Shown here one piece after another: positions 52,767 to 62,021 of a DNA stretch of 64,000 nucleotides (its first letter is position 1; every line of letters begins with the position of its first letter). The position numbers and the translations under genes were made by a program. The notes beneath the pieces are model-generated. The model saw nothing but the letters and a program-made list of their open reading frames with translations, was not told the DNA's origin and did no database searches. This DNA is from Ponticaulis sp. (GTDB lineage Bacteria > Pseudomonadota > Alphaproteobacteria > Caulobacterales > Hyphomonadaceae): the NCBI GenBank assembly GCA_002723155.1, contig PBNO01000015.1:248001-312000 (forward strand), given 5' to 3'.

Positions 52767-54431
52767 ATGAACACAAACAGGCTGAGCCGCCTGATATGCG
52801 CCAGTGTGCTTATCGCCGGCACCCTTTCATTCGCTGGCGCCGCCAGCGCGCAAGAGCCCCTCGTCAACGATCCATATGCCGAAGACCATGTTGTTCCTCC
52901 GACAACCCCGGTTGTAGAGACCGCGAACGGTCAGGTTCAGGGCCTTGTCGACGATGGCATTCACGAATTTCTGGGCCTTCGCTACGCCGCGCCGCCAATT
53001 GGTGATCTGCGCTTTATGCCGCCAGAACCGGTCGAAGACTGGGACGGCATTTACGATGCGACCACGCTCGGCGCACCTGCCATGCAAATGTACTCTCCAT
53101 CAGGGCCGCGCACGACGGACTTCACCCGCCAGCTTCAAACCATTTTCCCGACACTCGCCGAAGAGAAGTTCGACAATGAAGATGCCCTCTTCCTGAACGT
53201 GTGGACGCCCGGCGTTGATGACGAAGCCCGTCCGGTCATGGTCTGGTTCCATGGCGGCGGCTATGCCTACGGTTCCGGCGGCTGGGCAGCTTATGATGGT
53301 CGCAACCTCGCAGAGCATGGTGATGTGGTCGTTGTCACCGTAAACCACCGCCTGAACCTGTTCGGCTATATGTATCTCGGCGATGCCTTCGGTGAGGACT
53401 ACGCAGCGTCCGGCAATGCCGGAAACCTCGACCTCGTCGCATCCCTCGAATGGGTACGAGACAACATCGCCGAATTTGGCGGCGATCCGAACAACGTGAC
53501 GATTATGGGCGAATCCGGCGGCGGCTCTAAAGTCAGCCACCTTCTGGCGACACCGGCTGCAGAAGGCCTGTTCCACCGCGCCATCATCCAGTCTGGTCCG
53601 GGCGTAACATCCGGCAGTCAGGAAGATGCTGCTGCACTGGCAGAAATCGTGCTCGACGAGCTTGGCGTTGAGACGATCGAGGAACTCCAGGCGGTTCCTG
53701 CTGAAACAGTCCTTCAGGCTGGCCGCGACGCGCTCACACGTGCTCGCAGCGAAGGCATTAGCGGAAACTTCGGCCCGATTGTTGATGGCACGGTTCTGCC
53801 GCGCCACCCGTTCATGCCTGCCGCGCCTGAACAATCCCGCGATATTCCAATCATGATCGGTTGGAACAAGGACGAGATGACCATCTTCAACGCGCCGCAA
53901 CCATGGTTCGGCACGCTGCCGGAAGCTGGCCTTGCCATGTTCGCGCAAAACCTCGGTGAAGACGGTCAGGCGCTGATCGATCACTACCGCGCAGAACGCC
54001 CTGACGACTCGCCAACCTATATCGCCAATAGCGCGATGACGGCCCGCTTCGTCTACGGCACCTACACGCTGGCCGACCAGCGCGCCCGTCAGGCAGATGC
54101 TGCGCCGCTCTACATGTATCAGCTTATGTATGAGTCAGATGCCAATGGCGGCATTCTGCGCTCACCTCACACGCTGGATATCCCGTTCATGTTCGACAAT
54201 GTCGAAGAGAGCCGCGTTCTGGTCGGTTCGGGCGAAGGTCCGGTCATTCTCGGCGAGATGATGTCTGATGCCTGGGTGAGCTTTGCCCGTACCGGCGTAC
54301 CGACTTCTGACCTGCTGCCGGAATGGACGCCTTACAATCTGGAAGATCGCCCGGTCATGCAGTTCGATGTCGAGCCTGCAATGGTGAATGATCCGGAAGG
54401 CGGCATGCGGGAAATTCTCTCCGCAAACTAA
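52767..54431 (+). CDS. Secreted carboxylesterase type B
   Basis: A 554-residue alpha/beta hydrolase. The leader is ICASVLIAGTLSFAGAASA. The family motifs are present: GLRYAAPPIGDLRFMPPEPV, MVWFHGGGYAYGSGG (oxyanion hole), FGGDPNNVTIMGESGGGSKV with nucleophile S250, and a C-terminal SPHTLDIPFMF with the catalytic His. It hydrolyses esters, with unknown natural substrate, in the periplasm or outside. A strong terminator follows. It could act on acylated glycans, but that is speculation. Confidence 0.93.
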   Translation: MNTNRLSRLICASVLIAGTLSFAGAASAQEPLVNDPYAEDHVVPPTTPVVETANGQVQGLVDDGIHEFLGLRYAAPPIGDLRFMPPEPVEDWDGIYDATTLGAPAMQMYSPSGPRTTDFTRQLQTIFPTLAEEKFDNEDALFLNVWTPGVDDEARPVMVWFHGGGYAYGSGGWAAYDGRNLAEHGDVVVVTVNHRLNLFGYMYLGDAFGEDYAASGNAGNLDLVASLEWVRDNIAEFGGDPNNVTIMGESGGGSKVSHLLATPAAEGLFHRAIIQSGPGVTSGSQEDAAALAEIVLDELGVETIEELQAVPAETVLQAGRDALTRARSEGISGNFGPIVDGTVLPRHPFMPAAPEQSRDIPIMIGWNKDEMTIFNAPQPWFGTLPEAGLAMFAQNLGEDGQALIDHYRAERPDDSPTYIANSAMTARFVYGTYTLADQRARQADAAPLYMYQLMYESDANGGILRSPHTLDIPFMFDNVEESRVLVGSGEGPVILGEMMSDAWVSFARTGVPTSDLLPEWTPYNLEDRPVMQFDVEPAMVNDPEGGMREILSAN

Positions 54432-54437
54432 TCGAGC

Positions 54438-54464
54438 AAGGGCGCCGCTGCGGCGCCCTTTTTC
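54438..54464 (+). terminator. Terminator after the carboxylesterase gene
   Basis: The 10-bp stem AAGGGCGCCG / CGGCGCCCTT has a 3-base loop and is followed by TTTCTTTT, five bases past the stop codon. Confidence 0.9.
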
Positions 54465-54466
54465 TT

Positions 54467-55468
54467 TTAGGCTCCGAGTATTTCCACGAGCACTGATGTC
54501 TCCCTGCCACTTGGCTGAAGCGCCCCGCCAATCGCGTAGATTTCATTGTTCAGCGTGACACCGCCAAGACCATGACGCGGCGAACGCATATCAGGGCCGG
54601 CCTGCCAGCTATCGGCTTGCGGGTCATACACCCAACATTGCGGATACACGCCGCCGCCATTGTCGAACCATTCACCACCAAAGGCATAGAGCTTTCCGTC
54701 AATCACGCCCGACGCAAGGCCAGCCTGCGCTTGCGGCATTGGCGCCAGCGTCACCCAGCGGTCCTCACCTGCGATATAGGCCTCATGTGCTGCGGTATTC
54801 CCGCCAGATACAGTGCGACCGCCGACGACATGCCAGCGACCATCAATCACTTCCGCCGTTGAGGAATTGCGCGGAGTTGGCAGCGGCGCAGCGCTTTCCC
54901 ATGCATCGCCTGTCAGAACGAAGTGCAGACCGGTATCTGCATGATCGGTCCACGCTGCGTTGGCGTCAGCAACCGGCGTGCGGCCTCCGGCAAAGTGAAG
55001 CCCGTCCGGCAGGCTTGCCGTAACAGCTTCTCCCAAAGGTTCCGGAAGATCAGGCAGGCGGTTCCAGCCGTCTTCATCCAGTCGCCAGCCGCCCGTCTGC
55101 ATCTGCCACATGCCTTCAGCCGAAATCGCCTGAAAGCCGCCCAGCACATGCAGCTTGCCGTTATGGCTTTGAAGTTGCGGATGGTGACGCGGAGCCGGAA
55201 TGCCCGGCCCTTCGCGCCAGACGCCGGAGCGTGGATCGAGGATCAGGGTTTCGTTCGTCGGCCCGACAATGCGTCCCTCACGGGCGATAAAGCCGCCCGT
55301 CAGCCAGATTTCACCATTATGGAGCGCTGGATAGATTTCCTGCTTTGGCGCGGGAAGAGATGGCCCTTCCCGCCAGCGCAGATTGCGCGTCGCCAGAAAG
55401 CCTGTGTTTGAAGTACATCCCGCAAAAACGGCAGCTCCACTCAGGAGCATCATCTCACGTCGCTTCAA
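54467..55468 (-). CDS. Kelch-repeat lipoprotein
   Basis: A protein of about 333 residues with a short basic leader and lipobox (KRREMMLLSGAAVFAGC) and six kelch units. Each has a W-x-x-x-P-x-P/x-x-R-type start and a G-K-L-x-x-x-GG end: WREGPSLPAP, WREGPGIPAP, WNRLPDLPEP, WESAAPLPTP, WVTLAPMPQA and WQAGPDMRSP. This is a six-bladed beta-propeller. A TTG at 55468 with GGAGG five bases upstream is the best start; upstream of it the frame runs over the end of gshA. It may bind carbohydrate or be a sialic-acid-type mutarotase, but no such catalytic residues were identified. It is likely co-transcribed with gshA. Confidence 0.82.
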   Translation of the reverse strand: MKRREMMLLSGAAVFAGCTSNTGFLATRNLRWREGPSLPAPKQEIYPALHNGEIWLTGGFIAREGRIVGPTNETLILDPRSGVWREGPGIPAPRHHPQLQSHNGKLHVLGGFQAISAEGMWQMQTGGWRLDEDGWNRLPDLPEPLGEAVTASLPDGLHFAGGRTPVADANAAWTDHADTGLHFVLTGDAWESAAPLPTPRNSSTAEVIDGRWHVVGGRTVSGGNTAAHEAYIAGEDRWVTLAPMPQAQAGLASGVIDGKLYAFGGEWFDNGGGVYPQCWVYDPQADSWQAGPDMRSPRHGLGGVTLNNEIYAIGGALQPSGRETSVLVEILGA

Positions 55469-55478
55469 TACAGCCTCC

Positions 55479-56861
55479 CTAGAATGCGCACTCCTCAAAC
55501 ACTTTAGACGCATCGCCGTTCCAATTCTCATGGTAGCGACGCAGGAGTCGTTCAGCCGGAGTATTGCCGCTTTCGGCAATCTGGTCGAGTTCGGAAAGGA
55601 AGCCCGTCTCGTCATCACCCGATGTTGAAAGACGTGCGCGCGCTTTCAGACCATAACGACTGATTTTGAGCACTTGCTGGGCCAGATCCTGAAGCGTGCC
55701 TTCACCGTTCGGCAGAGGTGTTTTCAGGCCAAGCACAGGCGCGACGCGGCGAAGCGTTTCGCGTTGTTCCGCGGTCCAGTGTTTCACCAGATCCCACGCC
55801 CCATCCAGCGAGTGGCTGTCATAGAGAATGCCTACCCAGAAGGCTGGCAGCGCGCAGATACGATCCCACGGACCAGAGTCTGCACCGCGCATTTCCAGGA
55901 AGGTTTTCAGGCGCACTTCAGGGAAAATCGTCGAAATATGGTCTTTGAAGTCTTCAAGCGTTGGCAGGTCGCCCGGACGCGCTGGCAGTTTGCCATCCAT
56001 GAAGTCACGGAAAGACAGGCCCGCGCAGTTCAGATACCCACCATCGCGGCGAATGAAGTACATCGGCACATCGAGCGCATAGTCGACATACTGCTCAAAA
56101 CCGAAGCCTTCTTCGAAGACGAACGGCAGCGTACCCGTGCGGTCCGGGTCTGTATCGCCCCAGACATTCGCACGGTAAGCCACAAAGCCGTTGGGGCGAC
56201 CTTCGGCAAACGGAGAGTTTGCGAACAGAGCCGTTGCAAGTGGCTGCAGCGCGATACTGACACGGAATTTCTTGACCATGTCGGCTTCGTCCGAGAAATC
56301 GAGATTGGTCTGAACCGTGCACGACCGGAACATCATCTGCTGACCGAGACGACCCACCTTGCGCATGTAATCGCGCATGATCTTGTAACGGCCTTTCGGC
56401 ATGAGCGGTGTTTCTTCAAGCGACCAGATCGGCGAAAAGCCAAGGCCGAGGAAACCAACGCCCAGATGCTCAGACACAGTCCTCACTTCTTCAAGGTGAC
56501 GACCGACCTCGTTGCACGTCTGGTGAATATGTTCCAGCGGCGCACCAGACAGCTCGAACTGACCGCCCGGCTCGAGGCTGACGCTCGCGCCGTCCTTTTG
56601 CAGACCGATAATATGTTCGCCCTCAAGGATCGGGTCCCAGCCGAACTGCTCGTGCAGAGATTGAAGCACAGTGCGGACTGACGCTTCACCATCATAAGGA
56701 AGCGGACGATAGCCGTCTGTCAGAAAGCCGAACTTTTCGTGCTCGGTACCGATACGCCAATCGTCTTTCGGCTTATTGCCCGTCGCGAGGTATTCAACGA
56801 ACTCTCGCTTATCCTGGATTCGCGGCGCGTTCTCGTCGATGTCTGCCGTAGGTGTGGTCAC
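55479..56861 (-). CDS. gshA: Glutamate-cysteine ligase (alphaproteobacterial/plant type)
   Basis: Makes gamma-glutamylcysteine, the first step of glutathione synthesis. The 460-residue protein matches the GSHII/plant-type family rather than the E. coli type: KDDWRIGTEHEKFGFL near residue 34, ITGLQKDGASVSLEPGGQFE-like text (IIGLQKDGASVSLEPGGQFE), HLGVGFLGLGFSPIW and MFRSCTVQTNLDFSDEADMV. Glutathione made here could support the Prx5-type peroxiredoxin. A kelch lipoprotein gene follows 10 bases later on the same strand. Confidence 0.95.
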   Translation of the reverse strand: MTTPTADIDENAPRIQDKREFVEYLATGNKPKDDWRIGTEHEKFGFLTDGYRPLPYDGEASVRTVLQSLHEQFGWDPILEGEHIIGLQKDGASVSLEPGGQFELSGAPLEHIHQTCNEVGRHLEEVRTVSEHLGVGFLGLGFSPIWSLEETPLMPKGRYKIMRDYMRKVGRLGQQMMFRSCTVQTNLDFSDEADMVKKFRVSIALQPLATALFANSPFAEGRPNGFVAYRANVWGDTDPDRTGTLPFVFEEGFGFEQYVDYALDVPMYFIRRDGGYLNCAGLSFRDFMDGKLPARPGDLPTLEDFKDHISTIFPEVRLKTFLEMRGADSGPWDRICALPAFWVGILYDSHSLDGAWDLVKHWTAEQRETLRRVAPVLGLKTPLPNGEGTLQDLAQQVLKISRYGLKARARLSTSGDDETGFLSELDQIAESGNTPAERLLRRYHENWNGDASKVFEECAF

Positions 56862-57135
56862 TCATCTCTCCCGCTGCCGCGTCAGTGCAATCTCTGCCAG
56901 ATAGGTGGATTGGTCTGAATTCCCAAGAGCAAATTTTTTAATATCAACCCGTTGTGAACTGACAAATGGCAGATTTCCAGCCGCGTTTCGTCACTTTCCG
57001 GACAAAATCTGCCGGTAAACAGGCGCAATCTTACATCTTCGCGGCACCAGAGGCAGTTGTTGAAATTAATCCTCGCAAGCCCCATGTAAGTTATAACATA
57101 CCCCAGACTCACCTCAGAACAGAAGGATACAGGCT

Positions 57136-58089
57136 TTGAATCCCGTGCACTTCGCAATTGTAGCCCTGACAGGGTTATTCGTGTCGCAAAACACGCCGAC
57201 ATCCGAAAATATTCCATTCGAAACACCACAGGTCCGTGCAGACGCGACACGCGTCGGGTTCCGTATCGAATTTGCTGGTGTCTCCTCTGACCTCGCGATC
57301 AACTCGGCCACGGTCATGCCCGGCGAAACGCTGACAATTGCAGCAGATGCAAATCTGTTTGCAGTATCCGGCGTCACTGAGAATATTGATGGTGAATGGC
57401 ACTGGAAAGCGCCCGACACGCCGGGCCACCACGAGCTGTACTTCCAGCGCAATGGCGAAACTGCCCTGCTCAACGTGTTCGTACTGACGCCTTTTGAAAA
57501 CGGTCGTGACGATGACCTGTCTGGCTATCGCATCGGCGAATATAACCCGAACCCACTTCGCGGGCTTGAACGCTATGTTCCACCAACCGGTTTCATCCAT
57601 ATGGAGCCAGGCATGGAGGACATTCAGATTGCACCTCACTTCCGCCTTGGCCAGTTCATCTGCAAACAACAGCCGGGTTTTGAGAACGTCTTCCTGATGG
57701 TTGATCCATCTATGCTGCTAAAGCTGGAAACCCTGCTCGAAGCAGCGAATGACCGTGGTTGGGAAGCTGACACCTTCTTCGTTATGTCTGGCTTCCGCAC
57801 GCCGTTCTATAACGCAGCCATCGGCAATCCGACGACGTCTTCTCGCCACCTCTTCGGTGACGCAGCCGACATCTATATCGACCATGATCAGGATGGTGTG
57901 ATGGATGATCTGGACGGTGACGGCCGTATCACACGTGATGATGCCGTTGCGCTGGCGTCACTGGCGAGCGAGATCGCCGAAGCGGACCCATCCAACTGGC
58001 CGAATGGCGGCATTGGTATCTACAATGCAAACGCTGTCCATGGCCCATTCGTGCACATTGATGCACGAGGCTACAGAGCGCGCTGGTAA
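57136..58089 (+). CDS. Peptidase M15/DUF882-like protein with EF-hand-like insert
   Basis: A 317-residue exported protein with an N-terminal hydrophobic leader, a beta-rich N-domain (about 40-120), and a C-terminal zinc-peptidase domain of the M15A/YcbK type. Zinc ligands are H238 and D245 (SSRHLFGDAAD) and H307 (GPFVHIDARG). Just after the first zinc site it carries a DxDxDG pair (D249-D269: DHDQDGVMDDLD and DGDGRITRDD), of EF-hand/dockerin type, likely binding calcium. The family removes terminal residues from peptidoglycan stem peptides. The start is a TTG with AAGGA at eight bases. It neighbours an L,D-transpeptidase, in line with cell-wall work. Confidence 0.82.
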   Translation: MNPVHFAIVALTGLFVSQNTPTSENIPFETPQVRADATRVGFRIEFAGVSSDLAINSATVMPGETLTIAADANLFAVSGVTENIDGEWHWKAPDTPGHHELYFQRNGETALLNVFVLTPFENGRDDDLSGYRIGEYNPNPLRGLERYVPPTGFIHMEPGMEDIQIAPHFRLGQFICKQQPGFENVFLMVDPSMLLKLETLLEAANDRGWEADTFFVMSGFRTPFYNAAIGNPTTSSRHLFGDAADIYIDHDQDGVMDDLDGDGRITRDDAVALASLASEIAEADPSNWPNGGIGIYNANAVHGPFVHIDARGYRARW

Positions 58090-58115
58090 CAGCGCGCCCT
58101 TCTAAATTTTTCGAA

Positions 58116-60020
58116 TTATAGCGAACCTGCCGCTACAGGGCTCATCTGAGCGATCTCTGCGGCGGGTTCATCCTGTGGCTCCCACAGCGGAGCGACGCGC
58201 TCCTCCATGCGGATAGAGTTTTCACGGTTATAAACATCGCGCCAGAAGCGGGCATGACCGTCTTCAGCAACCGTGACTGTCACATAGGTGATGTGGACCG
58301 GAACATGGTTTTCAAAGTCGACGCGGCGCAGTTCACTATCATCCAGCGCTTCCTGCAGGTCTTCCATAGACTCAAAGTCGTCGCCTGCCACCCACATCGC
58401 CATATCGACAGGGTTTTCCAGACGGACACAGCCTGAAGAGAATGCACGCTGGGCGCGGTCAAACAGGTGTACTGACGGCGTACCGTGCAGATACACAGAA
58501 TGCTGGTTCGGGAAGATGATCTTCAGCTCACCAAGCGCATTGTTGTCGCCGGGTGCCTGAATGAACTGATAGCGCGAACCGGCATTGTCAGCATACCAGT
58601 CGACTGTTTCAGCCGCGACTGTGCTGCCTGTCTCGCGGTCTACAATCGTGTAGCCGTTGCGGGCCGCATAGCTCGGGTCTTCCTGCATGTGCGGAATTTT
58701 ATCACGCGACACGATGCTTACTGGCGCGTACCAGCGCGGATTGGCCACCGCATACTCGATCTCGTCAGAGAAGATCGGCGTTGCACGGGATGGCAGACCG
58801 AAAATCGCGCGCATAGAGATTTCGCGCTGATTGTTCGCCCAGCCTTCGGCAGTGAAAGATGGTACGTTCGCCCAGACGAAACGTTCTCCCATATCGCCCT
58901 GCTCGCGCCAGAAATCCATCGCGGCACGAATGCGGTCGACCTTGGAGTCGACGCTCTCGTTCAGCGCTTCCAGAGTGTTCGGGCCAAGCACGCCATCAAT
59001 CTCGAGGCCATGCTGCTCCTGAAACGCTTCTACGGCATCTGCCAGCGTCTCATCGTAAGTGATGTACCACTCATTGAAATCCGGTGCCTCGGCTTCAGCT
59101 TCAGCTTCAAGGTCTGAATCAGCGTCTTCTGTGAGTGTTGTTTCAGTTGTCACGCTGACGGTTTCGGCTTCCACCGCGTCATTCTGTGCGAAGAACTCAG
59201 TCGTGCGCTCCAGAAGGTCGCCCGCTGAATAATAGCCTTCAGCGATCATGCGTTCGCGAAGTGCCGGAACGCGTGCGTCAGTCATGCCAGGCTCAAGCGC
59301 ATCATCGGCATCGGGAATAGCGATCCAGCCACCGCGTGCTTCGATCATCTGATAGCGTTCAAGCTCTGCCTGAAGCATCTGGAACTGTGCAGCTTGCGGC
59401 GCGACGTGTTCCGCGCTCGAGCGGACATCACCCTGACCGGAGCGTTCCAGCAGAACCACAAGCTCTGAACGTGCTGGCGCGTTAGTCTGAGACGCAGTCG
59501 CCTCACCCATATTCTCCAGCGGGCCACCAATGCGGGCCATCAGATCGAACCATTCAGCCGTCAGAAGAATATCAGCGCGTGCACGGTCTGCAGCGTCACC
59601 ACCTGTGAAACGGCGGTCAGCAAGAATGGAAATGCGTTGGCGGTCTTCATCGCTCATCACAACGCCATAGCGGCCAACCGATGCGACAGCTTCAAGCAGT
59701 CCATCCACGCCATCATACGTCCATACCGGCTCAAACAGGCGCTGCGCATAGGCTGAACGTGCAAGCATCAGCTCACCCTCAGTGACGTCAGCGCCAAACA
59801 GCTCTGCGAAGTCTTCCTGGATAAAAAGATCCTGAACTGCGCCAGCCATGCGGGAATCAACCTCGATCTGAAGATTGGCTTCATGAACGGGGGACTCAAC
59901 CGAAGTCTGAGCAGTATCATTATGGTGATTGGCGAATGCGGCCGGTGTGACAGCCAGCATAACTGCGGCTGCACTGACACCTGCCTTCAGGGCGGTCGTA
60001 TATTCACGGAAGACTTTCAT
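58116..60020 (-). CDS. L,D-transpeptidase with peptidoglycan-binding domain
   Basis: A 634-residue exported enzyme of the YcbB/LdtD group that makes 3-3 cross-links or attaches proteins to peptidoglycan. It has a leader (GVSAAAVMLAVTPAAFA), a long helical region, a PG-binding_1 domain (ADAVEAFQEQHGLEIDGVLG, about 325-360) and a YkuD catalytic domain with C531 in SSGCVRLENPVDMA. The second YcbB trait, the extra N-terminal helical part, is present, so it is likely the large form. An acidic and Thr-rich stretch (about 285-315) may be a linker. It is coupled to a small membrane protein by a 1-base overlap. Confidence 0.93.
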   Translation of the reverse strand: MKVFREYTTALKAGVSAAAVMLAVTPAAFANHHNDTAQTSVESPVHEANLQIEVDSRMAGAVQDLFIQEDFAELFGADVTEGELMLARSAYAQRLFEPVWTYDGVDGLLEAVASVGRYGVVMSDEDRQRISILADRRFTGGDAADRARADILLTAEWFDLMARIGGPLENMGEATASQTNAPARSELVVLLERSGQGDVRSSAEHVAPQAAQFQMLQAELERYQMIEARGGWIAIPDADDALEPGMTDARVPALRERMIAEGYYSAGDLLERTTEFFAQNDAVEAETVSVTTETTLTEDADSDLEAEAEAEAPDFNEWYITYDETLADAVEAFQEQHGLEIDGVLGPNTLEALNESVDSKVDRIRAAMDFWREQGDMGERFVWANVPSFTAEGWANNQREISMRAIFGLPSRATPIFSDEIEYAVANPRWYAPVSIVSRDKIPHMQEDPSYAARNGYTIVDRETGSTVAAETVDWYADNAGSRYQFIQAPGDNNALGELKIIFPNQHSVYLHGTPSVHLFDRAQRAFSSGCVRLENPVDMAMWVAGDDFESMEDLQEALDDSELRRVDFENHVPVHITYVTVTVAEDGHARFWRDVYNRENSIRMEERVAPLWEPQDEPAAEIAQMSPVAAGSL

Positions 60021-60205
60021 TATTGCGACGCCTCCGTTTCATCCTTTTTGCGCGTATGGGTTACCGCAGAAATCAGACCGAGGCCCGACATTGCGATGGC
60101 GACAACAGCGATCCATTGAGCTGGAACACCTAGCATAGCCGCGCCGTAAGCGAGGCCAGCGATCAGAATTATAAATCCGACAACATATATCGTGAAAGAT
60201 GACAT
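60020..60205 (-). CDS. Small membrane protein coupled to the L,D-transpeptidase gene
   Basis: A 61-residue protein of two hydrophobic helices (FTIYVVGFIILIAGLAYGAA and QWIAVVAIAMSGLGLISAV) with a short basic and acidic tail (HTRKKDETEASQ). GGAGA lies six bases before the ATG at 60205; the frame from 60226 is not preferred. Its stop codon shares one base with the transpeptidase start (TAATG), so both are translated together. No family is recognised. A role in membrane placing of the transpeptidase is a guess from context. Confidence 0.6.
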   Translation of the reverse strand: MSSFTIYVVGFIILIAGLAYGAAMLGVPAQWIAVVAIAMSGLGLISAVTHTRKKDETEASQ

Positions 60206-60294
60206 TTTGGCTCTCCGTAACTGCAAGAAGAAACGGCAACCACCACGAGAGGTTCCGGTTGGAACTGCTGAATAAAATTAGTTTTTTTGGGAAC

Positions 60295-61197
60295 CTATTG
60301 CAGTGTTGGGCAACCACGGCGCTGATATTCGGCAATAGCATCATCCATCCAGAGCTCGAAATTTTCGGCTCTGCGGTCGGATGACGGGTGAGTCGACATA
60401 AACTCCGGCGGCGCCTGCCCGCCGCTCAATTCCCCCATGCGCTGCCAGAGCTCCGGCGCTTCACGCGGATCGTAACAAGCGCGTACGAGCAGTTCGAGGC
60501 CAATCTTATCGGCTTCGGTTTCATGCTGGCGCGAGAATGGCAGAAGCACCCCCGCCTGCGCCGCCATGCCAAAAGCTTCCATCACCGCGCGGCTGTCTGC
60601 GGCAACGCCAATCGCCATCTGGCCGACTTGCAGGATACGGCCCTGAGACATGCGCTCGCCACCATGACGCGCCAGCGCATGGGCGATCTCGTGGCCCATC
60701 ACCACAGCCAGCTTATCGCGGTCAATCACATCGGCGGCCGTTACTTGTCCGTCGAAATTTCCTGTGACATCCAGCATGCCTGTGTAAACGGCCACATAGC
60801 CGCCCGGCAGACAGAAGGCGTTCGGCTGGTCGGACTGGATGACGTTGAAGGTCCAGTCAAAGCTCTCGGCTTTCGGCTCGACCGGATATCCTGCTGCGAT
60901 GAGTTCGCGCTCGTAAGCAATGGCGGCGCCGCGCAGATCGTCGCCAATCTCTCTCACCACATCGACCAGATTCTCCTGAGCTGGCGCGCACTGGCGCGAG
61001 AGGTTTGAGCAGATCACGTTTGAGCCCGCTTCGGAGAGAATTTGCGCATAAGCCTGCGCGCCCAGTTCATTCTCCTGAGACACAGACGTCGTCAGCACCT
61101 GTCTGCGCTCGGTATAGCCAACTGGCTTCTGATTGAAGAACCAGTAGAGCCCCAGCCCCGCCAATGCGATGACGATCAACAGCAAACGTGCGCGCAT
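60295..61197 (-). CDS. M48 family metalloprotease
   Basis: A 300-residue membrane-anchored or periplasmic zinc protease. The N-terminus is a single hydrophobic segment (LLLIVIALAGLGLYWFF). The zinc motif is H169EIAH173 (VMGHEIAHALARHG), with HETEADKIGLELL holding the third ligand. FCLPGGYVAVYTGML is typical of the M48C (BepA/LoiP-like) branch acting in envelope quality control. It lies in a group of envelope genes. The spacing to its neighbours suggests a single-gene transcript. Confidence 0.92.
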   Translation of the reverse strand: MRARLLLIVIALAGLGLYWFFNQKPVGYTERRQVLTTSVSQENELGAQAYAQILSEAGSNVICSNLSRQCAPAQENLVDVVREIGDDLRGAAIAYERELIAAGYPVEPKAESFDWTFNVIQSDQPNAFCLPGGYVAVYTGMLDVTGNFDGQVTAADVIDRDKLAVVMGHEIAHALARHGGERMSQGRILQVGQMAIGVAADSRAVMEAFGMAAQAGVLLPFSRQHETEADKIGLELLVRACYDPREAPELWQRMGELSGGQAPPEFMSTHPSSDRRAENFELWMDDAIAEYQRRGCPTLQ

Positions 61198-61319
61198 ACC
61201 CCAAACCCTCCGGGAATCTGTCTTCGCTCATTTTAGACCAGCTTGAATGACCTGCGAAGCCTTGAACCACATTGACGTCTGCGCCGTTGCGACTATCCCT
61301 ATGGCCAAGGAGATACTCT

Positions 61320-62021
61320 ATGACTGACCGCCAAGAGCCGAAGCTCGGCCTTCAAATCATTCCCGTCACACCTTTCCAGCAAAACTGCTCCCTCCTCTGG
61401 GATCGGGACACGATGGAAGGTGTCTTCGTGGATCCGGGCGGTGAGACAGAAAAGCTCATGCAGGTCGCTAAAGAGCTCGACGTCACCATCAAGGAAGTCT
61501 GGCTGACACACGGTCACCTCGACCATGCCGGTGCGGCTGACGAAGTCCGCGAACTGACAGGCGCGCCGGTAATTGGTCCTCACAAGGATGACCAATGGCT
61601 AATGGATGACATTAAAGAGCAATGGCAGAAATACGGCGTCACGGAAGGCCCGCGTAATGTCGTGCCGACACGCTATCTGGAAGAAGGCGATACGCTGACA
61701 CTCGGCGATTACACCTTCAACGTCGTCCATACGCCGGGCCATACACCGGGCCATGTTGTGATCTATAACACTGAGGTCAAAATCGCTTTTGTTGGCGATG
61801 TACTCTTCCGCGGCAGCATTGGCCGGACGGATTTTCCAAAGGGGAATCTCGACCAGCTGGTGAACTCAATCACCACAAAGCTATGGCCGCTGGGCGACGA
61901 CATCACCTTCATTCCGGGGCACAACCAGCATTCGACCTTCGGTCATGAACGCCAGACCAATCCATTTGTCTCTGATTCAGCTGTCGCGCAGATGAAGGCA
62001 CAACAGCAGCAACAGCAATAA
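61320..62021 (+). CDS. Metallo-beta-lactamase-fold hydrolase (glyoxalase II-like)
   Basis: A cytoplasmic protein of about 233 residues with the metal-binding THGHLDHAGAADEV, GHTPGHVVIYN and VLFRGSIGRTDFP segments, closest to the YcbL/glyoxalase II-like group. The likely role is hydrolysis of a thioester such as a glutathione conjugate, in line with gshA nearby. AAGGAG is seven bases before the ATG at 61320; the frame from 61272 adds residues without family likeness. The C-terminus ends in a run of six Gln. Its stop codon directly abuts the stop of the convergent MltF gene. Confidence 0.92.
   Translation: MTDRQEPKLGLQIIPVTPFQQNCSLLWDRDTMEGVFVDPGGETEKLMQVAKELDVTIKEVWLTHGHLDHAGAADEVRELTGAPVIGPHKDDQWLMDDIKEQWQKYGVTEGPRNVVPTRYLEEGDTLTLGDYTFNVVHTPGHTPGHVVIYNTEVKIAFVGDVLFRGSIGRTDFPKGNLDQLVNSITTKLWPLGDDITFIPGHNQHSTFGHERQTNPFVSDSAVAQMKAQQQQQQ

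Noticed and set aside
55674..56681. A 335-codon open frame on the plus strand opposite gshA
   Set aside because: Antisense to gshA, rich in Arg, His and Gln, with no recognisable domain; explained by codon bias of gshA.
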